Source: an uncultured Clostridia bacterium (GTDB lineage Bacteria > Bacillota > Clostridia > Oscillospirales > Oscillospiraceae). From it: DNA of 64,000 nucleotides. How positions within the stretch are numbered: position 1 is the first letter of the stretch; every line of letters starts with the position of its first letter. The translations under genes and the position numbers were made by a program. The notes under the pieces are model-generated. The model was not told the DNA's origin. It saw only the letters and a list, made by a program, of their open reading frames with translations, and made no database searches. Shown piece by piece: positions 17,905 through 24,992 of the stretch. The DNA lies in the NCBI GenBank assembly GCA_947649615.1, contig CANSSG010000001.1, positions 124,001 to 188,000 of the forward strand. The letters run 5' to 3'.

Positions 17905-19104
17905 TTAGAACGTATATGTCGCGCAGTTGATCTTGACAACGCTGCCGTCGTCCTCCGGCTGTTCGTCCTTGTCCGCATCAGGACCCATGTGGGCCACACC
18001 CTCGGCAATCCGTTCCAGCGCCGCCTGCTGAGCTTCGGTGCAGATCACATAAGGGCAGTCCGCCAGCCGCATCAGCTTCGCCCGGATCAGTTCCGGGGAC
18101 ACGTCCTCCTGGAAGGCCACATAGAGGCAGTCCGCAATCTCCACGCCGTCCTCCGCCTGCTCCAGCATATTGGCCGTCACCGTCAGGCGCTTCTTGTCGC
18201 AGTAGAATTCCCCGGCGCAGGTTTCCATATCCTCGCACTTAATATTCATCGCCAAAACCCGGTCCCGGAGGGAACGCACCGTCCGGACGGTTCCATCCAC
18301 CTGCAAAAACTCGATTTGATCCAGACAGGGGGCGTTCTCTTTCATGATGGTCACATCGCCGTTCACATACATCTTGGTGCCGTAACGCTTCACATCGCCT
18401 TCGTCCAGCTCCAGGCTGTCCCCCACATAGGCGCAGCCATCGGGAACAATGGTGATCTCCGCCCGTTCGTCCACCAGGGCCACGGCGGCCTCCGCCTGGG
18501 ATTCACAGACGATCAGCTCCCTCGTCTCAAACCGCACGTTCTTCGCGGCCAGGGCAGCAAAGTCGATGTCCGGGGCCACCGCTACCAACTGGCTGGAAGC
18601 GTAGTACAGCGCGTCCTGCTTGGCCCGCAGGCGAAAGGTACGGTCCAGTACCGCAGTGTCCTTCAGGCGGATGCAGCCATCGGGATAGGCATCAGTACAG
18701 CCGTTGATAGACATCATGCTCAGCAGGGATACCATGCTTTTAGGGCAGGAAACGCTGCCATTAACCGTGATATGGGCATAGCTATTAAGTATATCCTCGC
18801 TGCCGGGGGCAATATCCAGGGTGCCGTTGACCACCAGAATGGTCTTCTGCTGGGGAACCTTCTGGCCGGGGGCGATTTCCAGGGAGCCGTTGGCTACGGA
18901 GACCCGGACCTCCTCCTCTACGCTGGTAGTGGTGGCGGTGTTGATTTTGCTGGCGTACTTGCCCAGCAAAAGCTGGGCGGCGGTGTTAGTAATCAAATGG
19001 GCGCAGTTGATGCGGACTTGCTCATAGGATGCGAGGAATTCTTCCGTGATGTTGCGGGCGTTGCAGAGCGCGCAGTTGATCTTTAATGTTTTCTTGTTTT
19101 CCAT
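17905..19104 (-). CDS. Unrecognised 399-aa repeat protein with IN(C/G) motifs
   Basis: I do not recognise a family. The protein has no signal peptide or membrane segment and is acidic. Short beta-type phrases recur: LKINCALCNARN, VRINCAHLITN, SKINTATTT, VVNGTLDIAPG, ITVNGSVSCP, MSINGCTDAYPDG, MYVNGDVTI and LQVDGTVRT. The last residues return to KINCATYTF, mirroring the N-terminus. Spacing of roughly 20-30 residues suggests a beta-solenoid, in the style of polymer-forming bactofilin-like proteins, with a central less regular part (~145-250). The gene starts at an ATG behind GGAGG and follows an ECF sigma gene and a 55-aa gene on the same strand, so the three probably form an operon. Role unknown; a cytoplasmic scaffold or sensor is only a guess. 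Confidence 0.8.
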   Translation of the reverse strand: MENKKTLKINCALCNARNITEEFLASYEQVRINCAHLITNTAAQLLLGKYASKINTATTTSVEEEVRVSVANGSLEIAPGQKVPQQKTILVVNGTLDIAPGSEDILNSYAHITVNGSVSCPKSMVSLLSMMSINGCTDAYPDGCIRLKDTAVLDRTFRLRAKQDALYYASSQLVAVAPDIDFAALAAKNVRFETRELIVCESQAEAAVALVDERAEITIVPDGCAYVGDSLELDEGDVKRYGTKMYVNGDVTIMKENAPCLDQIEFLQVDGTVRTVRSLRDRVLAMNIKCEDMETCAGEFYCDKKRLTVTANMLEQAEDGVEIADCLYVAFQEDVSPELIRAKLMRLADCPYVICTEAQQAALERIAEGVAHMGPDADKDEQPEDDGSVVKINCATYTF

Positions 19105-19146
19105 GATAATTGACCTCCAAAAAATGATTGTTTATGTTAGATTTGT

Positions 19147-19314
19147 TCAGCGCATGGTGTAGAACCGGCTATAGGACTCCAACAAGGAGCGTCCCTCCGG
19201 GCTTTCCGCCAGCCGTCCGGCGTCCCTTCCGGGGAGACAGCTTTCGTCCAACAGCGTACAGGACTTTTTAGGGGCAGAGTTGTACCAAAGATGGTCTTTT
19301 CTTGTACGTTTCAT
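19147..19314 (-). CDS. 55-aa hypothetical protein between sigma factor and repeat protein
   Basis: This is a small basic protein (MKRTRKDHLWYNSAPKKSC at its start) with two Cys residues and no membrane segment. The ATG at 19314 has GGAGG seven bases upstream; the longer frame starting five codons earlier includes that binding site and is unlikely. It lies 26 bases after the sigma-factor stop and 42 bases before the repeat-protein start, all on one strand. The position is where an anti-sigma factor is often found, but the sequence lacks any recognisable anti-sigma domain. Translation is plausible from the ribosome binding site alone. Confidence 0.55.
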   Translation of the reverse strand: MKRTRKDHLWYNSAPKKSCTLLDESCLPGRDAGRLAESPEGRSLLESYSRFYTMR

Positions 19315-19340
19315 TGTCGTTTCCTCCATATCATTTCATA

Positions 19341-19805
19341 TTAATCCTTGAGCCATTCCCGCAGCCGCCGCTTTGCGGAAGCCAGCCGGGAGCGTATGGT
19401 CGCTGGGGGCAGGGAAAATATCTCCCCCAGCTCCTTGGAATTGTAACCCTCGAAATACCGCAAGGAGAAAATCGCCCGCTCGTCCTCCGGCAGCCGCCCC
19501 ACCAACTGGGCCACGGCGGCCTGGGACAAGTCCTCCTCGAAGGACGCCAGCGCAAGCTGTTCCTCCTCCGCAGGGGTTTCCCTGGCCTGCCGCCGGGTCT
19601 GGTCGATGAAGAGGTTCCGGGCGGTCTTGTAGAGCCACGCCCGGCATTGGCTCCGTTCCAGCTTATACAGGTCGCCCCAGTGGGTCATGGCCCGCACATA
19701 GGCGTCCTGGACCAGGTCCTCTGCTGTGGAGCGGTTTTTCGTCAAGGCGGTGCAGTAGGTAAGCATTTCCTTATAGAACGCGCCGTAGAGGTCATTGATT
19801 TCCAT
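19341..19805 (-). CDS. ECF-type RNA polymerase sigma factor
   Basis: This is a group 4 sigma factor, 154 aa. Region 2 spans ~residues 5-75 (FYKEMLTYCTAL...AEDLVQDAYVRAMTHW, then CRAWLYKTARNLFIDQTRR). Region 4 spans ~100-152 (LPEDERAIFSLRYFEGYNSKEL, IRSRLASAKRRLREWL). ATG at 19805 is preceded by AAGGAG ten bases upstream; the frame could extend to a TTG at 19835. No classic membrane anti-sigma gene follows. Instead a 55-aa peptide and a soluble repeat protein do, so the mode of control is unclear. A terminator-like hairpin separates it from the kinase gene upstream. Confidence 0.9.
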   Translation of the reverse strand: MEINDLYGAFYKEMLTYCTALTKNRSTAEDLVQDAYVRAMTHWGDLYKLERSQCRAWLYKTARNLFIDQTRRQARETPAEEEQLALASFEEDLSQAAVAQLVGRLPEDERAIFSLRYFEGYNSKELGEIFSLPPATIRSRLASAKRRLREWLKD

Positions 19806-19952
19806 GTCCGGGCGGCTCCTTTCTTGCGTGTTCAACTATATACCGGATGGGCGGGGCAAAGTGTTGGCGAAAAAGCAAAAATTTTTCAAAAAACTTTTCA
19901 GCAAAACGGGCCGCACCCCCGCCCCGCGCCCACCCTTCCCCGAAAAAAGCAC

Positions 19953-19990
19953 AAAAGCGCACGAAAACCCTCTATTTCCGTGCGCTTTTC
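19953..19990. terminator. Terminator-like hairpin between murK-like and sigma genes
   Basis: aaaagcgcacg and cgtgcgctttt form a stem flanked by A and T runs, so it can work in both directions. It begins right at the second, natural-looking stop codon of the kinase frame (19990-19992), which supports that position as the original gene end. Confidence 0.7.
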
Positions 19991-20076
19991 TATTCTTTTC
20001 CCATCATATGCGCCATCATCGCCGCGCCCGCCGCAGCATCCATTTTAGGGGTGGTGGGTCGCGCCTGGGGCAGCTA
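19990..20076 (-). other. In-frame continuation of the MurK-like kinase beyond an amber codon
   Basis: After TAG at 20076-20074 the same frame stays open for 27 codons (LPQARPTTPKMDAAAGAAMM and on to GKE) and closes with TAG at 19992-19990. The segment has the P...D/A.AxGAAxxA pattern expected at the C-terminus of BadF-family kinases and would bring the protein to the usual ~300 aa. The frame is therefore interrupted, not naturally short. Confidence 0.75.
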
Positions 20077-20883
20077 CTCCGCCAGACGCCCAACCAGCGT
20101 CCGCCGCCGCAGCGTGTCATGGGCCAGCAGGCCCCCCAGCAAGGCCGTCTCGCACCGCTCGAACCCCAGCCGCTTCATTACGGCGCGGACCAGCCCGCAC
20201 AGCTCGCCTGCGTTTTCCGCGACAATACGGCGGGCAGCGGGGTCTCCGGCCTCCGCCGCCTGCTGGACCAGGGGGGCCAGGGCCGCAATACGGCTCTTGC
20301 CGCCGCCGTAGGCGTAGGCGGTCAATTCCTGCGGCGAACCGGTTCCCAGTTGGGCGGGAATCAGCTCCGCCAGCAGGGTCTCCTCCCTGCGGCCGTCCCA
20401 TTGGCGGGCCACCGCCGCCAGGGCGTCCCGGCCCAGCGCGTAGCCGCTGCCTCCGTCGTCAATGAGGTGGCCCCAGCCTCCGGCCCTGGCGAAGCCGCCG
20501 GCGGCGTTCCTGCCGCAGCAGATGGAGCCAGTCCCGGCAATCAGGGCGCAGCCCGGCCCGCCTGCCAGCGCGCCGTAAAGGGCGGTCTCATGGTCGCCTG
20601 CCAGCCGCCAGCGGCGGATACCGGCCTGGCCCACCGCCTCCGCCGTCAATTCCCGGACCCGGGAGTTGCTGACGCCCGCCGCGCCGATGCAGAGGGCGCC
20701 GCAGCCGCCCAGCCCACTGAAAAACCCGGTAATTTCCGCCAGCAGCCCGCGAAAGGCGTCCTCTCCTATACTGTTCAGGTTAAAGGCCCCAAAGGTTTTC
20801 CGGCACAACACGGCGCCTTGGGCGTCACGGCACTCCACCGTAGTTTTCGTGCCGCCTCCGTCGATTCCTGCCGTAAATCTCAT
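20074..20883 (-). CDS. murK: BadF/BcrA-family N-acetylmuramate/N-acetylglucosamine kinase, prematurely stopped
   Basis: This is a probable kinase phosphorylating MurNAc and/or GlcNAc at O6 in murein recycling. The 269 residues before the amber codon show the ASKHA ATPase signatures: phosphate 1 loop AGIDGGGTKTTVEC at the N-terminus, ALIAGTGSICC (phosphate 2) near residue 120, the GGWGHLIDDGGSGYALG segment, and ALLGGLL (adenosine) near the end. Family members are about 300 aa, and the missing C-terminal helix is encoded in frame after the stop. The ATG overlaps the NamZ stop (ATGA). The murK name is given because of the adjacent MurQ and NamZ genes; a GlcNAc-only kinase is possible. If the stop is real the enzyme may be impaired. 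Confidence 0.8.
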   Translation of the reverse strand: MRFTAGIDGGGTKTTVECRDAQGAVLCRKTFGAFNLNSIGEDAFRGLLAEITGFFSGLGGCGALCIGAAGVSNSRVRELTAEAVGQAGIRRWRLAGDHETALYGALAGGPGCALIAGTGSICCGRNAAGGFARAGGWGHLIDDGGSGYALGRDALAAVARQWDGRREETLLAELIPAQLGTGSPQELTAYAYGGGKSRIAALAPLVQQAAEAGDPAARRIVAENAGELCGLVRAVMKRLGFERCETALLGGLLAHDTLRRRTLVGRLAE

Positions 20884-22037
20884 ATCCGCCTCCTTTCATA
20901 GAGGTGGTAAGCCTCCTTAAGCGACGCAAACGCGCGGCTCTCCCGGGCATAGCGTTCCAAGATTTCTCTTTTATCCCATCCCGGGACAAAATCGCCGCAG
21001 CCGGTAAGCAGGGCAATGAACGGCCTCGTCTCCGGTTCCACCGGCGGCAGGAAGGCCGACTGTTCCGGATAGCATGTCTGGAACAGGTCCAGCAGCTCTA
21101 TGCCCAATTCCACCGGCCGCAGGGCGGCGAAGTCCGTCACATGGAGCATCACGCCTCCGCAGGCCGTTCCCCGGTGCTTGGAGGCGGTGGGGGAGAAATA
21201 GACCGGCGTAGCCGCCGCGCCAGGGAGCCTGCGTCCGGCAAATTCCCGGACCAGCTTTTCCCCGTCTATCCCCGGCCCGCCGATCATCCGGAAGGGCGCG
21301 GCGGTACCCCTGCCTTCGGAAAGGGCGGTGCCTTCAAAAATGCAGGTACCCGCATACAAAGCCGCCCCCTCGAAGGTAGGCAGGCCCAGGCTGGGCATCT
21401 GCCATATCTTCCCCCAGGCGGGGAAGGCCTCCCCCTGCCAGCCGCCGCAGGGGACGATGTGCAGGTCGCAGCGCAGCCCCTCCCGGCAGTTGACCATTGC
21501 CGCAAACTCCCCGGCGGTCAGCCCGTAGCGCACCGGCATGGGCTGGCAGCCCACAAAGCTGCGGTACTCCTCCTGGAGCATCCCGCCCTCTACGGCGCTG
21601 CCGCCCAGCGGGTTGGGGCGGTCCAGCACCACCAGCCTTTTCCCGGCGGCGGCGCAGTCATGAAGCATGTTATATAAGGTGGAAATAAAGGTGTAAAACC
21701 GCAGGCCCACATCCTGGATATCGTAAACCAGGATATCAAATACATCCAGCATTTCCGGCCGCAGGCCCTTCCCCGCCGCGCTGTAGAGGCTGTATACCGG
21801 CAGGCCCGTCTCCGGGTCCGTATAGTCCCCGGCCAGCGTCCCGGCGTCCCGGTCCCCCCGAACGCCGTGTTCCGGTCCCAGCAGCGCCGTCAGGCGGCAC
21901 ATGCTGTTCAAAATGGAGATGGTGGGCATATTGCCGCTGCTCCGCCCCGTAATGGAGGTCAGCAGCGCCACCCTCCCGCCGGACAGCAGGCGGCGAAAGC
22001 CTTCCTCTCCGACGCGGTCCACGCCGTAGGAGATCAT
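20880..22037 (-). CDS. namZ: NamZ-type exo-beta-N-acetylmuramidase (DUF1343 family)
   Basis: This enzyme removes non-reducing-end MurNAc from MurNAc-GlcNAc or peptide-free glycan ends. The 385-aa protein has the family landmarks in order: GPEHGVRG (~residue 75), YDIQDVGLRFYTFIST (~110), RLVVLDRPNPLGG (~140), a shortened WQMPSLGLPT (~230) and FEGTALSEGRGTAAPF (~245). Characterised relatives in Bacteroidetes and Bacillus are exported; this one has no signal peptide, so it should act in the cytoplasm on imported disaccharide. The start lies three bases after the murQ stop and its stop overlaps the kinase start, a tight operon. Identification as DUF1343 is secure; enzymatic activity rests on characterised homologues. 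Confidence 0.9.
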   Translation of the reverse strand: MISYGVDRVGEEGFRRLLSGGRVALLTSITGRSSGNMPTISILNSMCRLTALLGPEHGVRGDRDAGTLAGDYTDPETGLPVYSLYSAAGKGLRPEMLDVFDILVYDIQDVGLRFYTFISTLYNMLHDCAAAGKRLVVLDRPNPLGGSAVEGGMLQEEYRSFVGCQPMPVRYGLTAGEFAAMVNCREGLRCDLHIVPCGGWQGEAFPAWGKIWQMPSLGLPTFEGAALYAGTCIFEGTALSEGRGTAAPFRMIGGPGIDGEKLVREFAGRRLPGAAATPVYFSPTASKHRGTACGGVMLHVTDFAALRPVELGIELLDLFQTCYPEQSAFLPPVEPETRPFIALLTGCGDFVPGWDKREILERYARESRAFASLKEAYHLYERRRI

Positions 22038-22040
22038 CCC

Positions 22041-22940
22041 TCACCCCTCCTCTCCCAGTGCGGCGGCCACCCGGCCCCCCGCCTGTTCCAGCAGCGCCTC
22101 CGCCCGCTCTGCGTCCACGCCCCGCCGCAGCATGACGATCGCCGTCTTAGGGCGGTATCCGCACTGTTCCAGCGCCTCTGCCGCCGCAGCCTCGCCCGCC
22201 CCGGCGGCGTCGCAGACAATCCGGCGGCAGCGGGCCGCCAGCTTTTCGTTGGAGGGCTTTACATCCACCATCAGATTGCCGTAAACCTTCCCCAGCCGGA
22301 CCATCGCGCCGGTGGACAGCATATTGAGCACCATTTTCTGCACCGTGCCGCTCTTCATCCGGGTAGACCCGGTAATCACCTCCGGGCCGGGAACCGGGGT
22401 TATGGCGATTTCCGCCGCCCGCTCCACCGGAGAGCCGGGGGAACAGCTCAGGCCGATTACCCGGCCCCCCGCCCTCTTGGCGTAATCCATGGCCCCCAAT
22501 ACATAGGGCGTCCGCCCGGAAGCGGCGATGCCCACCAGCACGTCCTTTTCGCAAAAGCCGGCGTCCCGCAGATCCTTTTCCCCCAAAGCGGGGTCGTCCT
22601 CAGCGCCCTCCACCGCCTGGAATACGGCGGGATAGCCTCCGGCGATCACGCCTAACACCGTCCCCGGGTCCGTGGAATAGGTGGGCGGGCATTCCACCGC
22701 GTCCAGCACCCCCAGCCTCCCGGAGGTGCCGCATCCGCAGTACACCAGCCGCCCGCCCTCTTGCAGCCGCGCTGCAATCAGGTCGATGGCGGCGGCAATG
22801 CGTTCCGCCTCCCGCTCCACGGCCAGGGCGGTCTTTTTATCCTCGTCGTTAATCAGCCTGACCATTTCCAGGGTGGAAAGCCGGTCAATGCGTTCCGTGC
22901 GCTGGTTTCGCTCCTCGGTTTTGATGCTGCTCCACTCCAT
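22041..22940 (-). CDS. murQ: N-acetylmuramic acid 6-phosphate etherase MurQ
   Basis: MurQ cleaves the lactyl ether of MurNAc-6-P to give GlcNAc-6-P and D-lactate. The 299-aa protein has an N-terminal TEERNQRTERIDRLS, a SIS sugar-isomerase domain with YCGCGTSGRLGVLDAVECPPTY, a second segment VGIAASGRTPYVLGA, the GSTRMKSGTVQKMVLNMLST signature, and a C-terminal helical tail. ATG at 22940 sits behind GGGAGGAAGG; the longer open frame reaches into the regulator gene. It follows the YesN-like regulator by 22 bases and precedes namZ by three. Identification is very secure. Confidence 0.96.
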   Translation of the reverse strand: MEWSSIKTEERNQRTERIDRLSTLEMVRLINDEDKKTALAVEREAERIAAAIDLIAARLQEGGRLVYCGCGTSGRLGVLDAVECPPTYSTDPGTVLGVIAGGYPAVFQAVEGAEDDPALGEKDLRDAGFCEKDVLVGIAASGRTPYVLGAMDYAKRAGGRVIGLSCSPGSPVERAAEIAITPVPGPEVITGSTRMKSGTVQKMVLNMLSTGAMVRLGKVYGNLMVDVKPSNEKLAARCRRIVCDAAGAGEAAAAEALEQCGYRPKTAIVMLRRGVDAERAEALLEQAGGRVAAALGEEG

Positions 22941-22962
22941 AGCGTTCCTTCCTCCCGGCCCG

Positions 22963-23685
22963 TTATATTTTCTGGTTGCGGTACTGGTTGGCGCTGACGC
23001 CCACCGCTTTTTTGAAAATCCGCGCAAACTGCGCCCCGTCAGAACAGCCCACCAGCTCTACGATTTCCCCGATTTTCAGCTTGGGGTCCTCCAGCAGCCG
23101 CTTGGCCGCCTCTACCCGGATGGAGTTAAGCAGGTCGTAGAAACTCTTCTCCATATGCCGGTTAATCAGCTTGGACAAGTGCCACTGGGAGACGAAGCAG
23201 TGGTCTGCCACATCCAGAAGGGTCAGCTTACGGGCGTAGTTCTCCTCCATAAAGGCAACCGCCTGCCGGACGATAAAGTTGCCGGTGCCGGGGTCCTCCT
23301 CCGCCTGGCCTTTGCCAAGCTGCGCGGTCATAGTCTCCAAGGCCTCGTGGATTTCATCCATCTTGGACGGCTTCAGGAGAAACCGCACCACGCCCAGGCG
23401 GATGGCCTCCTGGGCGTAGGCAAAGTCCCGGTACCCCGTCAGCACGGTTATGCGCATCTCCGGGAACTCGCTGCGCAGGCCTGCCAGCATAGTCAGCCCG
23501 TCCTGGTCCGGCATACGGATGTCGGTGAATACGATGTGGGGCTTCACCTCCCGGATCAGCGCCGTCCCCTGGGCGGCGTTCCCGGCGGTTCCGGCCACCG
23601 CACAGTTGTAGTCCGCCCACTTTACCACCTTGCTCAGGCCCTTGACGATAATCTGTTCATCGTCGATCAAAACCACTCGATACAT
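22963..23685 (-). CDS. YesN-type response regulator with AraC DNA-binding domain
   Basis: This is a two-component response regulator, 240 aa. It has a receiver domain (residues ~1-120; acidic pair in VVLIDDEQ, phospho-acceptor Asp55 in IVFTDIRMPD, Lys in RFLLKPSKMDE) and a C-terminal AraC/XylS double HTH (~145-240; LTLLDVADHCFVSQWHLSKL and IGEIVELVGCSDGAQFARIFKK). ATG at 23685 has GGGAGGG seven bases upstream; a GTG six codons earlier overlaps the preceding stop. Its kinase partner is encoded two genes upstream with a solute-binding protein gene between them. The most likely targets are this cluster's own genes. Confidence 0.92.
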   Translation of the reverse strand: MYRVVLIDDEQIIVKGLSKVVKWADYNCAVAGTAGNAAQGTALIREVKPHIVFTDIRMPDQDGLTMLAGLRSEFPEMRITVLTGYRDFAYAQEAIRLGVVRFLLKPSKMDEIHEALETMTAQLGKGQAEEDPGTGNFIVRQAVAFMEENYARKLTLLDVADHCFVSQWHLSKLINRHMEKSFYDLLNSIRVEAAKRLLEDPKLKIGEIVELVGCSDGAQFARIFKKAVGVSANQYRNQKI

Positions 23686-23699
23686 GGATGGACCCTCCC

Positions 23700-24992
23700 T
23701 CACGGCCCGTTGAGCGCCATAGCGGCGGTTATCGCGTCCTGGGCCGTCATTTTTCCTGTGACCACGTTCTGTATATTGGCAAACAAGCTGCTGCGCGCTT
23801 CGCTGGATATGCTGTCCTGCACCGCGCCCACCAGGGCCGTAGCCCCATCCAGGGCGTCCGCCGCCGACTGGCGCAGGGGGTCAAGCGCCCCCCGGGGCGC
23901 GTTTTCCTTCAAGGCGGTCAGTTCCGTAGTAACGAAGGCGGACACAACCTCGTCCGACGTCAGCCAGGAGACGAACGCCGCCGCCGCTTCCCGCTTCTCC
24001 GGGTCGTTCCAAGCCCGGCGGGTGATGAAAAAGCCGGTGGAAATCCCGCCGATGGTGTCCGTAGCCCGCCGCAGGCCCTTGGCCGGGACGCAGCACACCG
24101 TCAAGTCCTCCAGCCGCTCGGGATAGTGCTCGGTGAAATACCCCGCCTTCCAGGAGCCGTCCAAAAGGAAGGCCGCGCCGCCTTCGCCGAACAGGGCGGT
24201 GGTTTCCGCGTCCCCGGCCGCCAGCGTGTCCTCGGGGAAATAGCCCCGCTCGTAAAGGTCTGTGATATCGCGCAGCCCCGCCAGCCACGCGCTGGCGGCT
24301 TCATTGCGCACCAACCGCCCCTCCCCGTCCAGGACCGGCGGTACCAGGTGCTTTGCCGGGTCTCCGTTGTTGAGCACGGCGAACTCGAACCAATAGTGGG
24401 AAACCTCCGCCAGGGAGCAGGCGATAGGGGTATAGCCCTTCTCCCGGATGGCCTCGCAGTCCTCCAAAAACTGCTCCCAGCGGTAATCCGGCCCCGGCAG
24501 GGCCACGCCGCAGTCCGCCAGCACCGCCTTGTTCACGTACAGGTATTCCCAATACCCCAGGATAGGCACCGCGTAATGCCGCCCGTCGGACGCCGCCGGC
24601 AACTTCCCGCCGTCCATGTTCCCCGCGTAATCCGGGTAGACGGAACGGATCTCCTCTACGGAGACCACCCGGTCCGCCCGAATGAACGGCTCCGCGTCAG
24701 CGTTGGCGAAGAAGAACAGCACATCCGGCTCGGACCCCGTCTCGAAGTCCGCCAGCACCCTGGCCTTCCACTCCTCGTTGGAAACGGCGGAAGCGTCCTT
24801 TACCACATACCCCGTCTCCGCTTCATAGGCAGCTATGGCGGCCTCGTAATTTTTCCGGTTTCCATCGTCGCCGCCGAAGCTGGTCACCACCCGGATCGCC
24901 ACATCCGGCGCATCCTGCGGCGCGGCCTTTTTCTGCCCGCAGGCGGTCAATACCGCCAGGACCAGCAGGGCCGGTATCCATATCCGCTTCAC
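23700..24992 (-). CDS. Solute-binding lipoprotein located between kinase and regulator genes
   Basis: This is an extracellular family 1 sugar-binding protein, 430 aa, with a lipoprotein signal (LAVLTAC, lipid-modified Cys18). The body has the expected binding-protein layout (GYWEYLYVNKAVLADCGVALP; AFLLDGSWKAGYFTE; GGISTGFFITRRAW). The start is GTG at 24992, overlapping the kinase stop as GTGA, behind a long GGGGGAGGAGGGAG site. No permease gene adjoins it, whereas a complete importer with its own binding protein is encoded a few kb upstream. This placement suggests that it acts as a sensory co-receptor for the YesM-type kinase. Transport through a shared permease cannot be excluded. Confidence 0.9.
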   Translation of the reverse strand: MKRIWIPALLVLAVLTACGQKKAAPQDAPDVAIRVVTSFGGDDGNRKNYEAAIAAYEAETGYVVKDASAVSNEEWKARVLADFETGSEPDVLFFFANADAEPFIRADRVVSVEEIRSVYPDYAGNMDGGKLPAASDGRHYAVPILGYWEYLYVNKAVLADCGVALPGPDYRWEQFLEDCEAIREKGYTPIACSLAEVSHYWFEFAVLNNGDPAKHLVPPVLDGEGRLVRNEAASAWLAGLRDITDLYERGYFPEDTLAAGDAETTALFGEGGAAFLLDGSWKAGYFTEHYPERLEDLTVCCVPAKGLRRATDTIGGISTGFFITRRAWNDPEKREAAAAFVSWLTSDEVVSAFVTTELTALKENAPRGALDPLRQSAADALDGATALVGAVQDSISSEARSSLFANIQNVVTGKMTAQDAITAAMALNGP

